Translations under genes and position numbers: made by a program | Notes under the pieces: generated by a model | Told to the model about the DNA's origin: nothing | The model's database searches: none | What the model saw: only the letters and a program-made list of their open reading frames with translations | Part shown: one piece after another, positions 1 through 5,809 of the stretch | Layout of the letters: every line of letters starts with the position of its first letter | Numbering within the stretch: position 1 is the stretch's first letter | Source of the DNA: Clostridiales bacterium | GTDB taxonomy: Bacteria > Bacillota_A > Clostridia > Oscillospirales > Oscillospiraceae | NCBI GenBank assembly: GCA_022777455.1 | Contig: JALFGI010000124.1 | Coordinates: 1 to 7,106 of the forward strand | DNA: 7,106 bases | Direction of reading: 5' to 3'

Positions 1-141
<141 letters not shown>

Positions 142-154
142 ATGATATCTTAAA

Positions 155-167
155 CTCCAAAGAGCTT
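155..167 (-). promoter_or_regulatory. boxA-like element close to the 16S 5' end
   Basis: On the minus strand this reads AAGCTCTTTGGAG, close to the boxA core (GCTCTTT) that recruits NusB/NusE antitermination factors to rRNA leaders. It lies only about 14 bases before the mature 16S end, nearer than in E. coli, so it could instead belong to a processing stem. The surrounding 142-340 leader is AT-rich and carries no gene. Confidence 0.35.
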
Positions 168-289
168 AAAATCAATCTTTTGAATAATTTGCTTCTAGCA
201 ATAATTACTCAAGAATTTTCGTTGGCTGTTTTTTCGCTTACGCTTAAACAATCCATTAATTGTCCAAGGTGTTCTAGTTTGTCTTTACG

Positions 290-336
290 TTATTCAATTT
301 ACAAGGTACAGAGCCGTTCAAGCTTTCGCTGTGAAC
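290..336 (-). promoter_or_regulatory. rRNA leader boxB-like hairpin followed by a boxA-like motif
   Basis: In transcript order (minus strand) positions 336-316 can form a hairpin. Its outer stem is GTTCA/TGAAC, its inner stem AGC/GCT with one bulged C, and it has a GAAA tetraloop. It is followed at 310-290 by TGTACCTTGTAAATTGAATA, which resembles the leader and spacer antitermination motifs of other Firmicutes. The hairpin-then-boxA order matches classical rRNA antitermination signals, and it starts about where P2 should initiate. The structure is read by eye and the function is inferred. Confidence 0.4.
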
Positions 337-342
337 TCGTTT

Positions 343-371
343 AGTCTATCATGGAAGCCTCAACTTGTCAA
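343..371 (-). promoter_or_regulatory. rRNA operon promoter P2 (SigA type)
   Basis: On the minus strand a perfect -35 TTGACA (371-366) is followed after 17 bases by TAGACT (348-343), a 4-of-6 match to the -10 consensus. Start of transcription would be near 336. Immediately upstream lie three A6 tracts (plus-strand T6 at 376-381, 386-391 and 396-401) spaced exactly 10 bases apart. This is a curved-DNA or UP-element arrangement typical of strong rRNA promoters. Confidence 0.8.
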
Positions 372-456
372 GAGCTTTTTTCATCTTTTTTCAGGTTTTT
401 TCGGCTTCGCGGCTCCCTCCGGGCCTCTCAGGGGCCGTTCATCGGAGAGCTTGCAT

Positions 457-485
457 ATATTACCACCTCCCACTCCATTTGTCAA
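457..485 (-). promoter_or_regulatory. rRNA operon promoter P1 (SigA type)
   Basis: On the minus strand a perfect -35 TTGACA (485-480) and TAATAT (462-457) are separated by 17 bases. An A-rich stretch (plus-strand T-runs from 490 to 526) lies upstream, as expected for an UP element. It sits 114 bases upstream of P2 and shares the AAAAAG-N2-CTTGACAA context with it, giving the tandem P1-P2 layout usual for rRNA operons. Confidence 0.78.
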
Positions 486-659
486 GCACTTTTTACAATT
501 TTCTTCATTCTTTTTTGTATACTTTTACTCATGGACAGATGTCCGCAAGAGCCGCATTTCCCCTCTGATCCCGGAAGCAGCAGGTGCCTATATTCTGCCC
601 AGGCCTGTCAGAATCCATACACAATACGCAATTGTCGCCCAGTCCCTGTGGGGTACTGT

Positions 660-736
660 GAATTCGCCTAACCTGGTCTATGATCGTGGGCTGGTACTGC
701 GCGGGCGGATGAAATCCTCCCCTACAGTTTAGTCGG
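660..736 (+). repeat. Diverged copy of a dispersed hairpin repeat
   Basis: This 77-base stretch aligns without gaps to 5621-5697, with about 56 of 77 identical positions by hand count. Both start GAATTCGCC and end in CCCTACAGTTT followed by GTCGG. It holds an 8-base stem (GGGCGGAT at 703-710 with ATCCTCCC at 714-721, one mismatch) with a GAA loop. The left half of the longer element at 5495-5764 is not recognisable here. In the rest of the gene-free region from about 530 to 800 I see only a small inverted repeat near 585-610 (ATTCTG...CAGAAT). Confidence 0.65.
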
Positions 737-809
737 TGGATTGTGCGGATTCGCCCGATTGGCGGGTGGGAAGCTGCGTAGGGTTCTGTGTAATTTTGGT
801 GGTTTTTCT

Positions 810-838
810 TTGACATTCTATTATATTATCAGTATAAT
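810..838 (+). promoter_or_regulatory. Consensus SigA promoter of trmB-mnmG
   Basis: TTGACA (810-815), a 17-base spacer and TATAAT (833-838) form a perfect vegetative promoter, preceded by the T-rich GGTTTTTCTT. Transcription should start near 845, leaving a 5' leader of only about 30 bases before the trmB start codon. That is too short for a riboswitch. Control, if any, probably acts on the DNA through the palindrome that overlaps this promoter. Confidence 0.9.
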
Positions 839-842
839 AGAA
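816..842. promoter_or_regulatory. Perfect palindrome over the trmB promoter, possible operator
   Basis: TTCTATTATA (816-825) and TATAATAGAA (833-842) are exact inverted repeats of 10 bases around the 7-base centre TTATCAG. The left arm begins right after the -35 box and the right arm contains the whole -10 box. Because it lies upstream of the expected transcription start, it would not be in the RNA, so a terminator or RNA switch is unlikely. A dimeric repressor site is the natural reading, but no regulator gene is in the window and the regulator family is unknown. Confidence 0.55.
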
Positions 843-873
843 GGTTGTATGATTTATCATTGGAGGAATCCCT

Positions 874-1569
874 ATGAGAATGAGAAAGATGCGAAACCTG
901 GAGCCCAGGATGGAACGGTGCGCTGCTTACCGGATTGCTGAGCCCGCTTCCCTGAAAGGGAACTGGCGCAGCCTGAAGCCGGACTGCACGGCCCTTTGGG
1001 TAGAGGTGGGCTGCGGCAAGGGAAAGTTCACCGCCGAAACTGCCCAATCAAACCCCGACGTGCTGCTCATCGCCGTGGAGCGCTGCAGGGAAGCAGTAGT
1101 GGTGGCCATGGAGAAGGCCAAGGAGATGGGCCTGACCAACGTATACTATATTGATATGGATGTTGCCATGATGGAAGACATCTTCGCCCCCGGAGAAATT
1201 GACCGTCTGTTTATCAATTTCCCCGATCCCTGGCCCCGGAAGAAGAACGCCAAGCGGCGGCTGACCCATCGGAGCTTCCTGGATAAATACTGCCGGGTGG
1301 TCCGGGAGGGCGGTGAGTTCCACTTCAAAACCGACAACGCGCCCCTTTTTGAATTCAGTCTGGAGGAATTTGCCGCCTGCGGTCTGGAAACCAAAAACGT
1401 CACCCGGAATCTCCACGAGAACGGCATTGTGGGCATCATGACCGGGTATGAAGAGAAGTTTCACGCTCTGGGCACGCCCATCAACCGATGCGAAGTGGTA
1501 TGCAAGCCTTTTGTGCTTCCTCCCGAGGAGAAAAAATCCAAAGGTCAGGCCGTGGAGGAAGCCCAATGA
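874..1569 (+). CDS. trmB: tRNA (guanine-N7-)-methyltransferase
   Basis: This 231-residue protein is predicted to transfer a methyl group from S-adenosylmethionine to N7 of G46 in the variable loop of tRNAs, in the cytoplasm. The sequence shows the SAM-binding motif EVGCGKGKF (44-52), the family hallmark [16 protein letters not shown] (115-130), the FKTDN motif (151-155) and the C-terminal TGYEEKF (190-196). Length and the basic MRMRKMR start are normal for Firmicutes TrmB. The start at 874 is supported by TGGAGGA at 861-867, six bases upstream. The last codons overlap the mnmG start (ATGA), so the two are co-transcribed and probably translationally coupled. The C-terminal tail after about residue 213 is charged and looks non-conserved. 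Function is assigned from family motifs and is secure. Confidence 0.97.
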   Translation: MRMRKMRNLEPRMERCAAYRIAEPASLKGNWRSLKPDCTALWVEVGCGKGKFTAETAQSNPDVLLIAVERCREAVVVAMEKAKEMGLTNVYYIDMDVAMMEDIFAPGEIDRLFINFPDPWPRKKNAKRRLTHRSFLDKYCRVVREGGEFHFKTDNAPLFEFSLEEFAACGLETKNVTRNLHENGIVGIMTGYEEKFHALGTPINRCEVVCKPFVLPPEEKKSKGQAVEEAQ

Positions 1570-3431
1570 CCTACTTCGCCGGAAGCTGCGATGTGGCCGT
1601 GATCGGCGCGGGCCACGCGGGAATTGAAGCAGCCCTGGCTGCCGCAAGACTGGGACTGCATACCATCCTCTTCACCATCAATCTGGACGCGGTGGGCAAC
1701 ATGCCCTGCAATCCCGCCATCGGCGGCACCGGCAAGGGCCATCTGGTCCGGGAGCTGGACGCTTTGGGCGGCGAAATGGGCGTTGCCGCCGACGCCAGCT
1801 GCATCCAATACCGGATGCTGAACCGGGGCAAGGGCCCGGCGGTTCACTCCCTGCGGGCCCAGGCCGACCGGGTGCGCTACAAATCGTACATGAAGCACGT
1901 CCTGGAACTCCAGGAGAACCTGGAGCTGAAGCAAGCCCAGATCACCGAAGTTCTGACGGAGAACGGAGCCGTTACCGGAGTGCGCACCCAATTGGGAGCG
2001 GAATATACCGCCAAGGCGGTGGTGATTGCCACCGGCACCTACCTGGACAGCACCGTGATCACCGGCGAAAGTGTGATCCCCTCCGGGCCGGACGGGATGC
2101 ACCCCAGCGTAGGGTTAGCGGACTGTCTGCGCAGCCTGGGGCTGGAGCTTCGCCGGTTCAAAACCGGCACCCCGCCCCGGGTGAATCGTCGGAGCATTGA
2201 TTTTTCCAAAATGGAGCTGCAGCCCGGGGACGAGACGGCGGAGCCCTTCTCCTTCCGCACGGAGCGAAAGGTGAACAATTCCGCCGTGTGCTACCTGACC
2301 TACACCAACGAGGAAACCCACCGGATCATCCGGGAGAATCTGTACCGCAGCCCCATGTACGACGGAACCATCTCCGGTGTGGGGCCCCGGTACTGCCCCA
2401 GCATTGAGACAAAGATCGTCCGCTTTGCGGACAAGTCCCGGCACCAGCTGTTCATTGAGCCCTGCGGACTGGACACGGAAGAAATGTACATCCAGGGCTT
2501 CTCCTCCAGCCTGCCGGAGGATGTGCAGCTTGCAATGATCCGCACCATTCCCGGCCTGGAGCAGGCGGAAATGATGCGCCCCGCCTACGCCATTGAATAT
2601 GAATGCGTGAACCCCACCCAGCTGCTGCCCACCCTGGAAACCAAACCGATTTCCGGCCTGTACGGCGCAGGGCAGTTCAACGGCACCTCCGGCTACGAGG
2701 AGGCCGCCGTTCAGGGTCTGGTGGCCGGTGTGAACGCCGCTCTGAAAATTCTGGGCAAGCCCCCCATGGTCCTCACCCGGGACACCAGCTACATCGGCAC
2801 CCTGATCGACGACCTGGTGACCAAGGGCACGGAGGAGCCCTACCGGATCATGACCAGCCGCAGCGAATACCGTCTGCTCCACCGGCAGGACAATGCCGAC
2901 CAGCGGCTGACGAAAATCGGCGCGGCCATCGGCCTGGTGAGCCCGGAGCGGCTGCGCCAGGTGGAGGAGAAATACGACGCCGTCCGCCGGGAGCGAAACC
3001 GTCTGGAGGCCACCGGTCTGCCGGGAAGCGAGGGGCTGAACGCCATGCTGGAAGCAAAGGGCAGCGCCCCCGTGAATAACTCCGTCCGTCTTGCCGACCT
3101 GCTCCGCCGCCCGGAAATCTGCTACGGGGACATCGCCCCCTTTGACCCCAACCGCCCGGCCCTGAGCAAGGCGGTGACGGACGAGGTGGAAATTCAGATC
3201 AAGTACGCGGGGTATCTCCTCCGCCAGGAAAAGCAGGTGGAGGAATTCAAGAAGGAAGAAGCCCGTCTGCTGCCCCAGGATCTGGACTATGAATCCATCG
3301 GTGGTCTCCGGCTGGAGGCAAGGCAGAAGCTTCAGGAGATTCGCCCCCGGTCCATCGGTCAGGCTGGCCGAATTTCCGGCGTCAGCCCCGCGGATATCGC
3401 GGTGCTACTGATTTATCTGGAGCAAAGGTAG
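1566..3431 (+). CDS. mnmG: tRNA uridine-5-carboxymethylaminomethyl(34) synthesis enzyme MnmG
   Basis: MnmG (GidA) is an FAD enzyme that works with the GTPase MnmE to place a carboxymethylaminomethyl group on wobble uridine 34 of tRNAs reading split codon boxes. The 621 residues show the N-terminal FAD motif GAGHAG (14-19), CNPAIGG with Cys48, and the family signature [15 protein letters not shown] (273-287) with Cys277. The second signature runs 368-391, with [12 protein letters not shown] followed by GLVAGVNA. The C-terminal helical domain (about 540-621) has the YAGYLLRQ motif. The two cysteines match the catalytic pair known from E. coli. The open frame extends upstream to 1488, but the ATG at 1566 is chosen because GGAGG (1554-1558) lies seven bases before it and family proteins start just before the FAD motif. 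mnmG is commonly followed by rsmG; here no rsmG follows. Confidence 0.98.
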   Translation: MTYFAGSCDVAVIGAGHAGIEAALAAARLGLHTILFTINLDAVGNMPCNPAIGGTGKGHLVRELDALGGEMGVAADASCIQYRMLNRGKGPAVHSLRAQADRVRYKSYMKHVLELQENLELKQAQITEVLTENGAVTGVRTQLGAEYTAKAVVIATGTYLDSTVITGESVIPSGPDGMHPSVGLADCLRSLGLELRRFKTGTPPRVNRRSIDFSKMELQPGDETAEPFSFRTERKVNNSAVCYLTYTNEETHRIIRENLYRSPMYDGTISGVGPRYCPSIETKIVRFADKSRHQLFIEPCGLDTEEMYIQGFSSSLPEDVQLAMIRTIPGLEQAEMMRPAYAIEYECVNPTQLLPTLETKPISGLYGAGQFNGTSGYEEAAVQGLVAGVNAALKILGKPPMVLTRDTSYIGTLIDDLVTKGTEEPYRIMTSRSEYRLLHRQDNADQRLTKIGAAIGLVSPERLRQVEEKYDAVRRERNRLEATGLPGSEGLNAMLEAKGSAPVNNSVRLADLLRRPEICYGDIAPFDPNRPALSKAVTDEVEIQIKYAGYLLRQEKQVEEFKKEEARLLPQDLDYESIGGLRLEARQKLQEIRPRSIGQAGRISGVSPADIAVLLIYLEQR

Positions 3432-3443
3432 TTTTTTCGCACG

Positions 3444-3464
3444 CCGTTCGTAGGACGGTTTTCT
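3444..3464 (+). terminator. Weak intrinsic terminator after mnmG
   Basis: A six-pair stem (CCGTTC 3444-3449 with GGACGG 3453-3458, one G-U pair) with a GTA loop is followed by TTTTCT. The stem is short and the U-run brief, so read-through into the downstream pair is plausible. Confidence 0.4.
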
Positions 3465-3597
3465 GACTCCGCCAACCAGGTAACGAAACATGCCAGAGTC
3501 GATAAATGGAATTATGTATCATTTTGTGGGCATATATCCCATAAATATTCCGAAAATTGTTCCATTCAACGCACCATTCAAAAAATCCAACCGGGTC

Positions 3598-3622
3598 GGC
3601 GGGGTCAAGACCCCGCCCTACA
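3598..3622 (+). repeat. Hairpin repeat with CTACA tail, upstream of the M14 peptidase gene
   Basis: GGCGGGGT (3598-3605) and ACCCCGCC (3610-3617) pair perfectly across the loop CAAG and are followed by CTACAA. This is the same layout as the hairpins at 703-721, 5547-5565 and 5664-5682 (8-base stem, 3-4 base loop, then CTACA or its complement), but with a different stem sequence. The rest of the 3465-3659 gap holds no gene and no convincing promoter. Confidence 0.55.
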
Positions 3623-3659
3623 AATGGGCACAATTGCCGCCCCTGTGGCATACCCTATT

Positions 3660-3665
3660 GGGAGG
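3660..3665 (+). promoter_or_regulatory. Ribosome binding site that decides the M14 peptidase start
   Basis: GGGAGG ends only two bases before the ATG at 3668 but eight bases before the in-frame TTG at 3674. Normal spacing is about 5-9 bases, so the TTG is the better start. Confidence 0.6.
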
Positions 3666-3673
3666 CGATGATT

Positions 3674-4606
3674 TTGGCAATTGTAAAAACGGATGTACCG
3701 ATGACGGCACAGCTGTGCAGTGAGACCATCGACGCATTGGTCCGGACTTACCCCTTCTGCCGCAGCGAAATATTGACGGAAACCGCTTTCGGCAGGCCGG
3801 TGAAAACCCTGGTGATCGGGGACGGGGAACGAAATGTTCTCTTCACCGCCGCCCACCACGCCAATGAGTGGATCACCACCCCCGTGCTTCTGAAATTTGT
3901 GGAGGAGCTGGCGGAGGCCATCAGTCGGGGCGGTAAAATCTGGGGCGTGGACGCCGCCACCATCCGACGGCTCACCACCATCCACACGGTGCCCATGGTG
4001 GACCCGGACGGAGTGGACCTGGTCACAGGGGCCATTGAGCCGGGCTCCCTGCAGTACGCGGCAGCCCAGGCGCTGGCGGAATTGTACCCCCGGATTCCAT
4101 TTCCCAGCGGCTGGAAGGCCAACCTGCTGGGAGTGGATCTGAATTTACAGTATCCCGCCGGGTGGCTGACCGCCCGGGAGATCAAATTCGCCGCCGGGTA
4201 TACCCACCCCGGTCCCCGGGACTATGTGGGCCGGGCGCCTCTGACCCAGCGGGAGACCAGGGCTCTGGCGGAATACACCGAAGCGGTGGACCCCCGGGTG
4301 GTGCTGGCCTACCACACCCAGGGCAAGGTGATCTACTGGCAGTTCCGGGACGATTATGTAAAAGGTGCCCGGGAGCTGGCAGAGGAATTCGCCCGGGTCA
4401 GCGGCTACACCCTGGACGACACCCCCTACGAATCCAGCTTCGCCGGTTACAAGGATTGGTTCATCCAGGATTTCCGCCGCCCGGGCTTTACCATCGAGGC
4501 CGGCAGCGGGGAGAATCCCCTGCCCATCGACCAGTTTGACAGCATCTACCGGGATAACCTGGGGATTCTGGTCACCGCCGCTTTGGGCCTGCCCGGCGGA
4601 GCATAA
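3674..4606 (+). CDS. M14-family zinc carboxypeptidase, probable gamma-D-glutamyl-diaminopimelate peptidase
   Basis: This protein of about 310 residues is a zinc peptidase of the M14 fold. By its subgroup features it probably cleaves the gamma-D-glutamyl-diaminopimelate bond of cell-wall peptides. Counting from the TTG start, the zinc ligands are His62 and Glu65 in HHANEW and His214 in AYHTQGK. Glu275 in FTIEAGSGE is the expected general base, and Tyr259 in SSFAGYKDW lies in the usual tyrosine region. DLNLQYPAGW (155-164) replaces the classical DLNRNFP, so the arginine that binds a free C-terminal carboxylate is Leu158. That suits the peptidoglycan subgroup rather than a digestive-type carboxypeptidase. 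No signal peptide or membrane segment is seen, so it should be cytoplasmic and serve murein-peptide recycling (inferred). The TTG start is chosen from RBS spacing; ATG 3668 is the alternative. A HAD gene follows 26 bases downstream, suggesting an operon. Confidence 0.9.
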   Translation: MAIVKTDVPMTAQLCSETIDALVRTYPFCRSEILTETAFGRPVKTLVIGDGERNVLFTAAHHANEWITTPVLLKFVEELAEAISRGGKIWGVDAATIRRLTTIHTVPMVDPDGVDLVTGAIEPGSLQYAAAQALAELYPRIPFPSGWKANLLGVDLNLQYPAGWLTAREIKFAAGYTHPGPRDYVGRAPLTQRETRALAEYTEAVDPRVVLAYHTQGKVIYWQFRDDYVKGARELAEEFARVSGYTLDDTPYESSFAGYKDWFIQDFRRPGFTIEAGSGENPLPIDQFDSIYRDNLGILVTAALGLPGGA

Positions 4607-4632
4607 CCCATTCATTTACAAAAGGAGAAACA

Positions 4633-5418
4633 ATGGTCATCTTTTTCGACATCGACGGGACCATCATCGACGATCATACCCATGAGATCCCCCCCTCCGC
4701 CATTCGGGCGGTGGAACAGCTGAAAGAAAACGGACATATTCCCATCATCAATACCGGCAGGCCCTTCTTCCAGGTGGACCCCCGGGTGAAGGGAATGGCC
4801 TTCCGGGGCTTTGCCTGCGGCTGCGGCATGGAGGTGCTGCTGGACGGCGCCTGGCTGGTGCGGGAAAAGCCCGCCCCCGCCCTGCGGCAAAAAAGTGTGG
4901 AGGTTTCCCGGAAGTACCATATGTGCTCCTTCTACGAAACCCAGGACGGAGGCATCCTGCTGGATGGAATCCATTCCGTCCACCCCATCATGTCCAAAGA
5001 GGTGGAACGGCTGCGCCGGGCGGGCTTCCCCATCCACCACCTGGAGGAAGAGGGGGAGCCGGACTTTGTGAAATTCGTCACCTTCGCCGGAGAGGGCGGA
5101 GATGTGGCTGGATTCAAACGGGAGCTGGAGCAGGACTACACCATCATCGACCGGGAGAACGGCATGTATGAGCTGGTGCTGAAGGGCTTTTCCAAGGCCG
5201 CCGGCATGGAGCTGATTCTCAGGCATCTGGGTGTGGATGCAGAAAACACCCTGGCCATCGGCGACAGCACCAACGACCTGCCCATGTTCCGGCTGGCAAA
5301 GCACACCGTGTGCATGGGCGGCGGCATGGACGAGGTGAAAGAAATCTGCGAATACATCACCGCCCCGGTGCTGGAGGACGGCATTGAAAAGGCGCTGAAA
5401 GTTTACGGTCTGATATAA
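4633..5418 (+). CDS. Cof-type HAD-IIB family hydrolase
   Basis: This 261-residue protein belongs to the haloacid dehalogenase superfamily, whose Cof-like members remove phosphate from sugar phosphates, nucleotides or cofactors such as FMN and pyridoxal phosphate. All four motifs are present: DIDGT with Asp6 and Asp8 (nucleophile and acid/base), NTGR with Thr41, Lys188 in KGFSKAAG, and GDSTNDLPMF with Asp211 and Asp215 (magnesium binding). Residues from about 80 to 180 form the C2 cap that sets substrate choice, so the substrate cannot be read from motifs. The start is supported by AAAGGAG at 4621-4627, five bases before the ATG. It lies 26 bases after the M14 peptidase gene and is followed at once by a strong terminator, so it is the last gene of that unit. 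A metabolic link to the peptidase is not evident. Confidence 0.93.
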   Translation: MVIFFDIDGTIIDDHTHEIPPSAIRAVEQLKENGHIPIINTGRPFFQVDPRVKGMAFRGFACGCGMEVLLDGAWLVREKPAPALRQKSVEVSRKYHMCSFYETQDGGILLDGIHSVHPIMSKEVERLRRAGFPIHHLEEEGEPDFVKFVTFAGEGGDVAGFKRELEQDYTIIDRENGMYELVLKGFSKAAGMELILRHLGVDAENTLAIGDSTNDLPMFRLAKHTVCMGGGMDEVKEICEYITAPVLEDGIEKALKVYGLI

Positions 5419-5422
5419 GCAA

Positions 5423-5454
5423 ACCCGCAGGGCGAAACCGTCCTGCGGGTCGTT
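5423..5454 (+). terminator. Strong intrinsic terminator after the HAD hydrolase gene
   Basis: ACCCGCAGG (5423-5431) pairs exactly with CCTGCGGGT (5442-5450). The pairing continues inward through a G-U, a C-G and a G-C pair to an AAAC loop, giving about 12 pairs, and CGTTTT follows. It begins five bases after the HAD stop codon. Confidence 0.87.
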
Positions 5455-5494
5455 TTATGCAATCTGATAATCGGGTTAACGCAGCAAACGGGGA

Positions 5495-5764
5495 AATTGT
5501 TATTTGGCGGTGGGTTGAACGGGGCCAGGTTCCGTCTTGACTGTAGGGGAGGCTCTTAGCCTCCCGCTTTTGTGCCGGGCCTGCGTGTTCGGTTGAAGGG
5601 TACCACGTCCGGCACAGTACGAATTCGCCCAAGCTGATTCGATATTGCAGGTTTGTACCGCGCGGGAGGCTACGAGCCTCCCCTACAGTTTCGTCGGGGT
5701 GCTGCGGGAATTCTCCCAGCCCGGTGCAACATTGTCCGCGGGCACTGCCCGCCAAATTACAACT
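5495..5764. repeat. Non-coding nested inverted-repeat element (MITE- or REP-like, ~270 bp)
   Basis: The outer ends AATTGTTATTTGGCGG (5495-5510) and CCGCCAAATTACAACT (5749-5764) are inverted repeats matching at 14 of 16 positions. Inside, 5541-5567 and 5662-5688 are inverted copies with 26 of 27 matches, and each is itself a perfect 8-base hairpin (GGGAGGCT/AGCCTCCC). A third nested pair is TGTGCCGG (5571-5578) with CCGGCACA (5609-5616), and GCGGGC/GCCCGC (5738-5752) is another hairpin. It encodes no protein I can support. The right half (5621-5697) is related to 660-736. It fills the gap between two convergent genes and its hairpins may help stop transcription from either side. Mobility in trans is inferred only from the architecture. 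Confidence 0.65.
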
Positions 5765-5809
5765 CAACGAGCTGTTGAATAAAACCGATGAGCACGCAGC
5801 GGAATCCTA

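Noticed and set aside
331..732. Overlapping plus-strand open frames upstream of trmB (up to 133 residues)
   Set aside because: They lie over the rRNA promoters and a repeat copy, read against the rRNA operon, lack a ribosome binding site and encode low-complexity Phe/Ser-rich sequence with no known motif.
845..873. Riboswitch or attenuator ahead of trmB
   Set aside because: The predicted 5' leader is about 30 bases, too short for a known riboswitch fold, and no hairpin with a U-run is present.
1488..1565. Longer N-terminus for MnmG from ATG 1488
   Set aside because: It would overlap trmB by 82 bases and precede the FAD motif by about 40 residues. The ATG at 1566 has a proper ribosome binding site and the family-typical N-terminus.
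2115..2882. 255-residue open frame antisense to mnmG
   Set aside because: It is a by-product of GC-rich codon usage opposite a clearly conserved gene, with no family motif or start signal.
3527..3541. Small palindrome TGGG-CATATAT-CCCA
   Set aside because: The arms are only four bases, the centre is imperfect and it is not placed over any promoter I can recognise.
5541..5688. CRISPR-like array from the repeated GGGAGGCT hairpins
   Set aside because: There are only two copies, in inverted orientation and about 120 bases apart, with no regular spacers and no cas genes.
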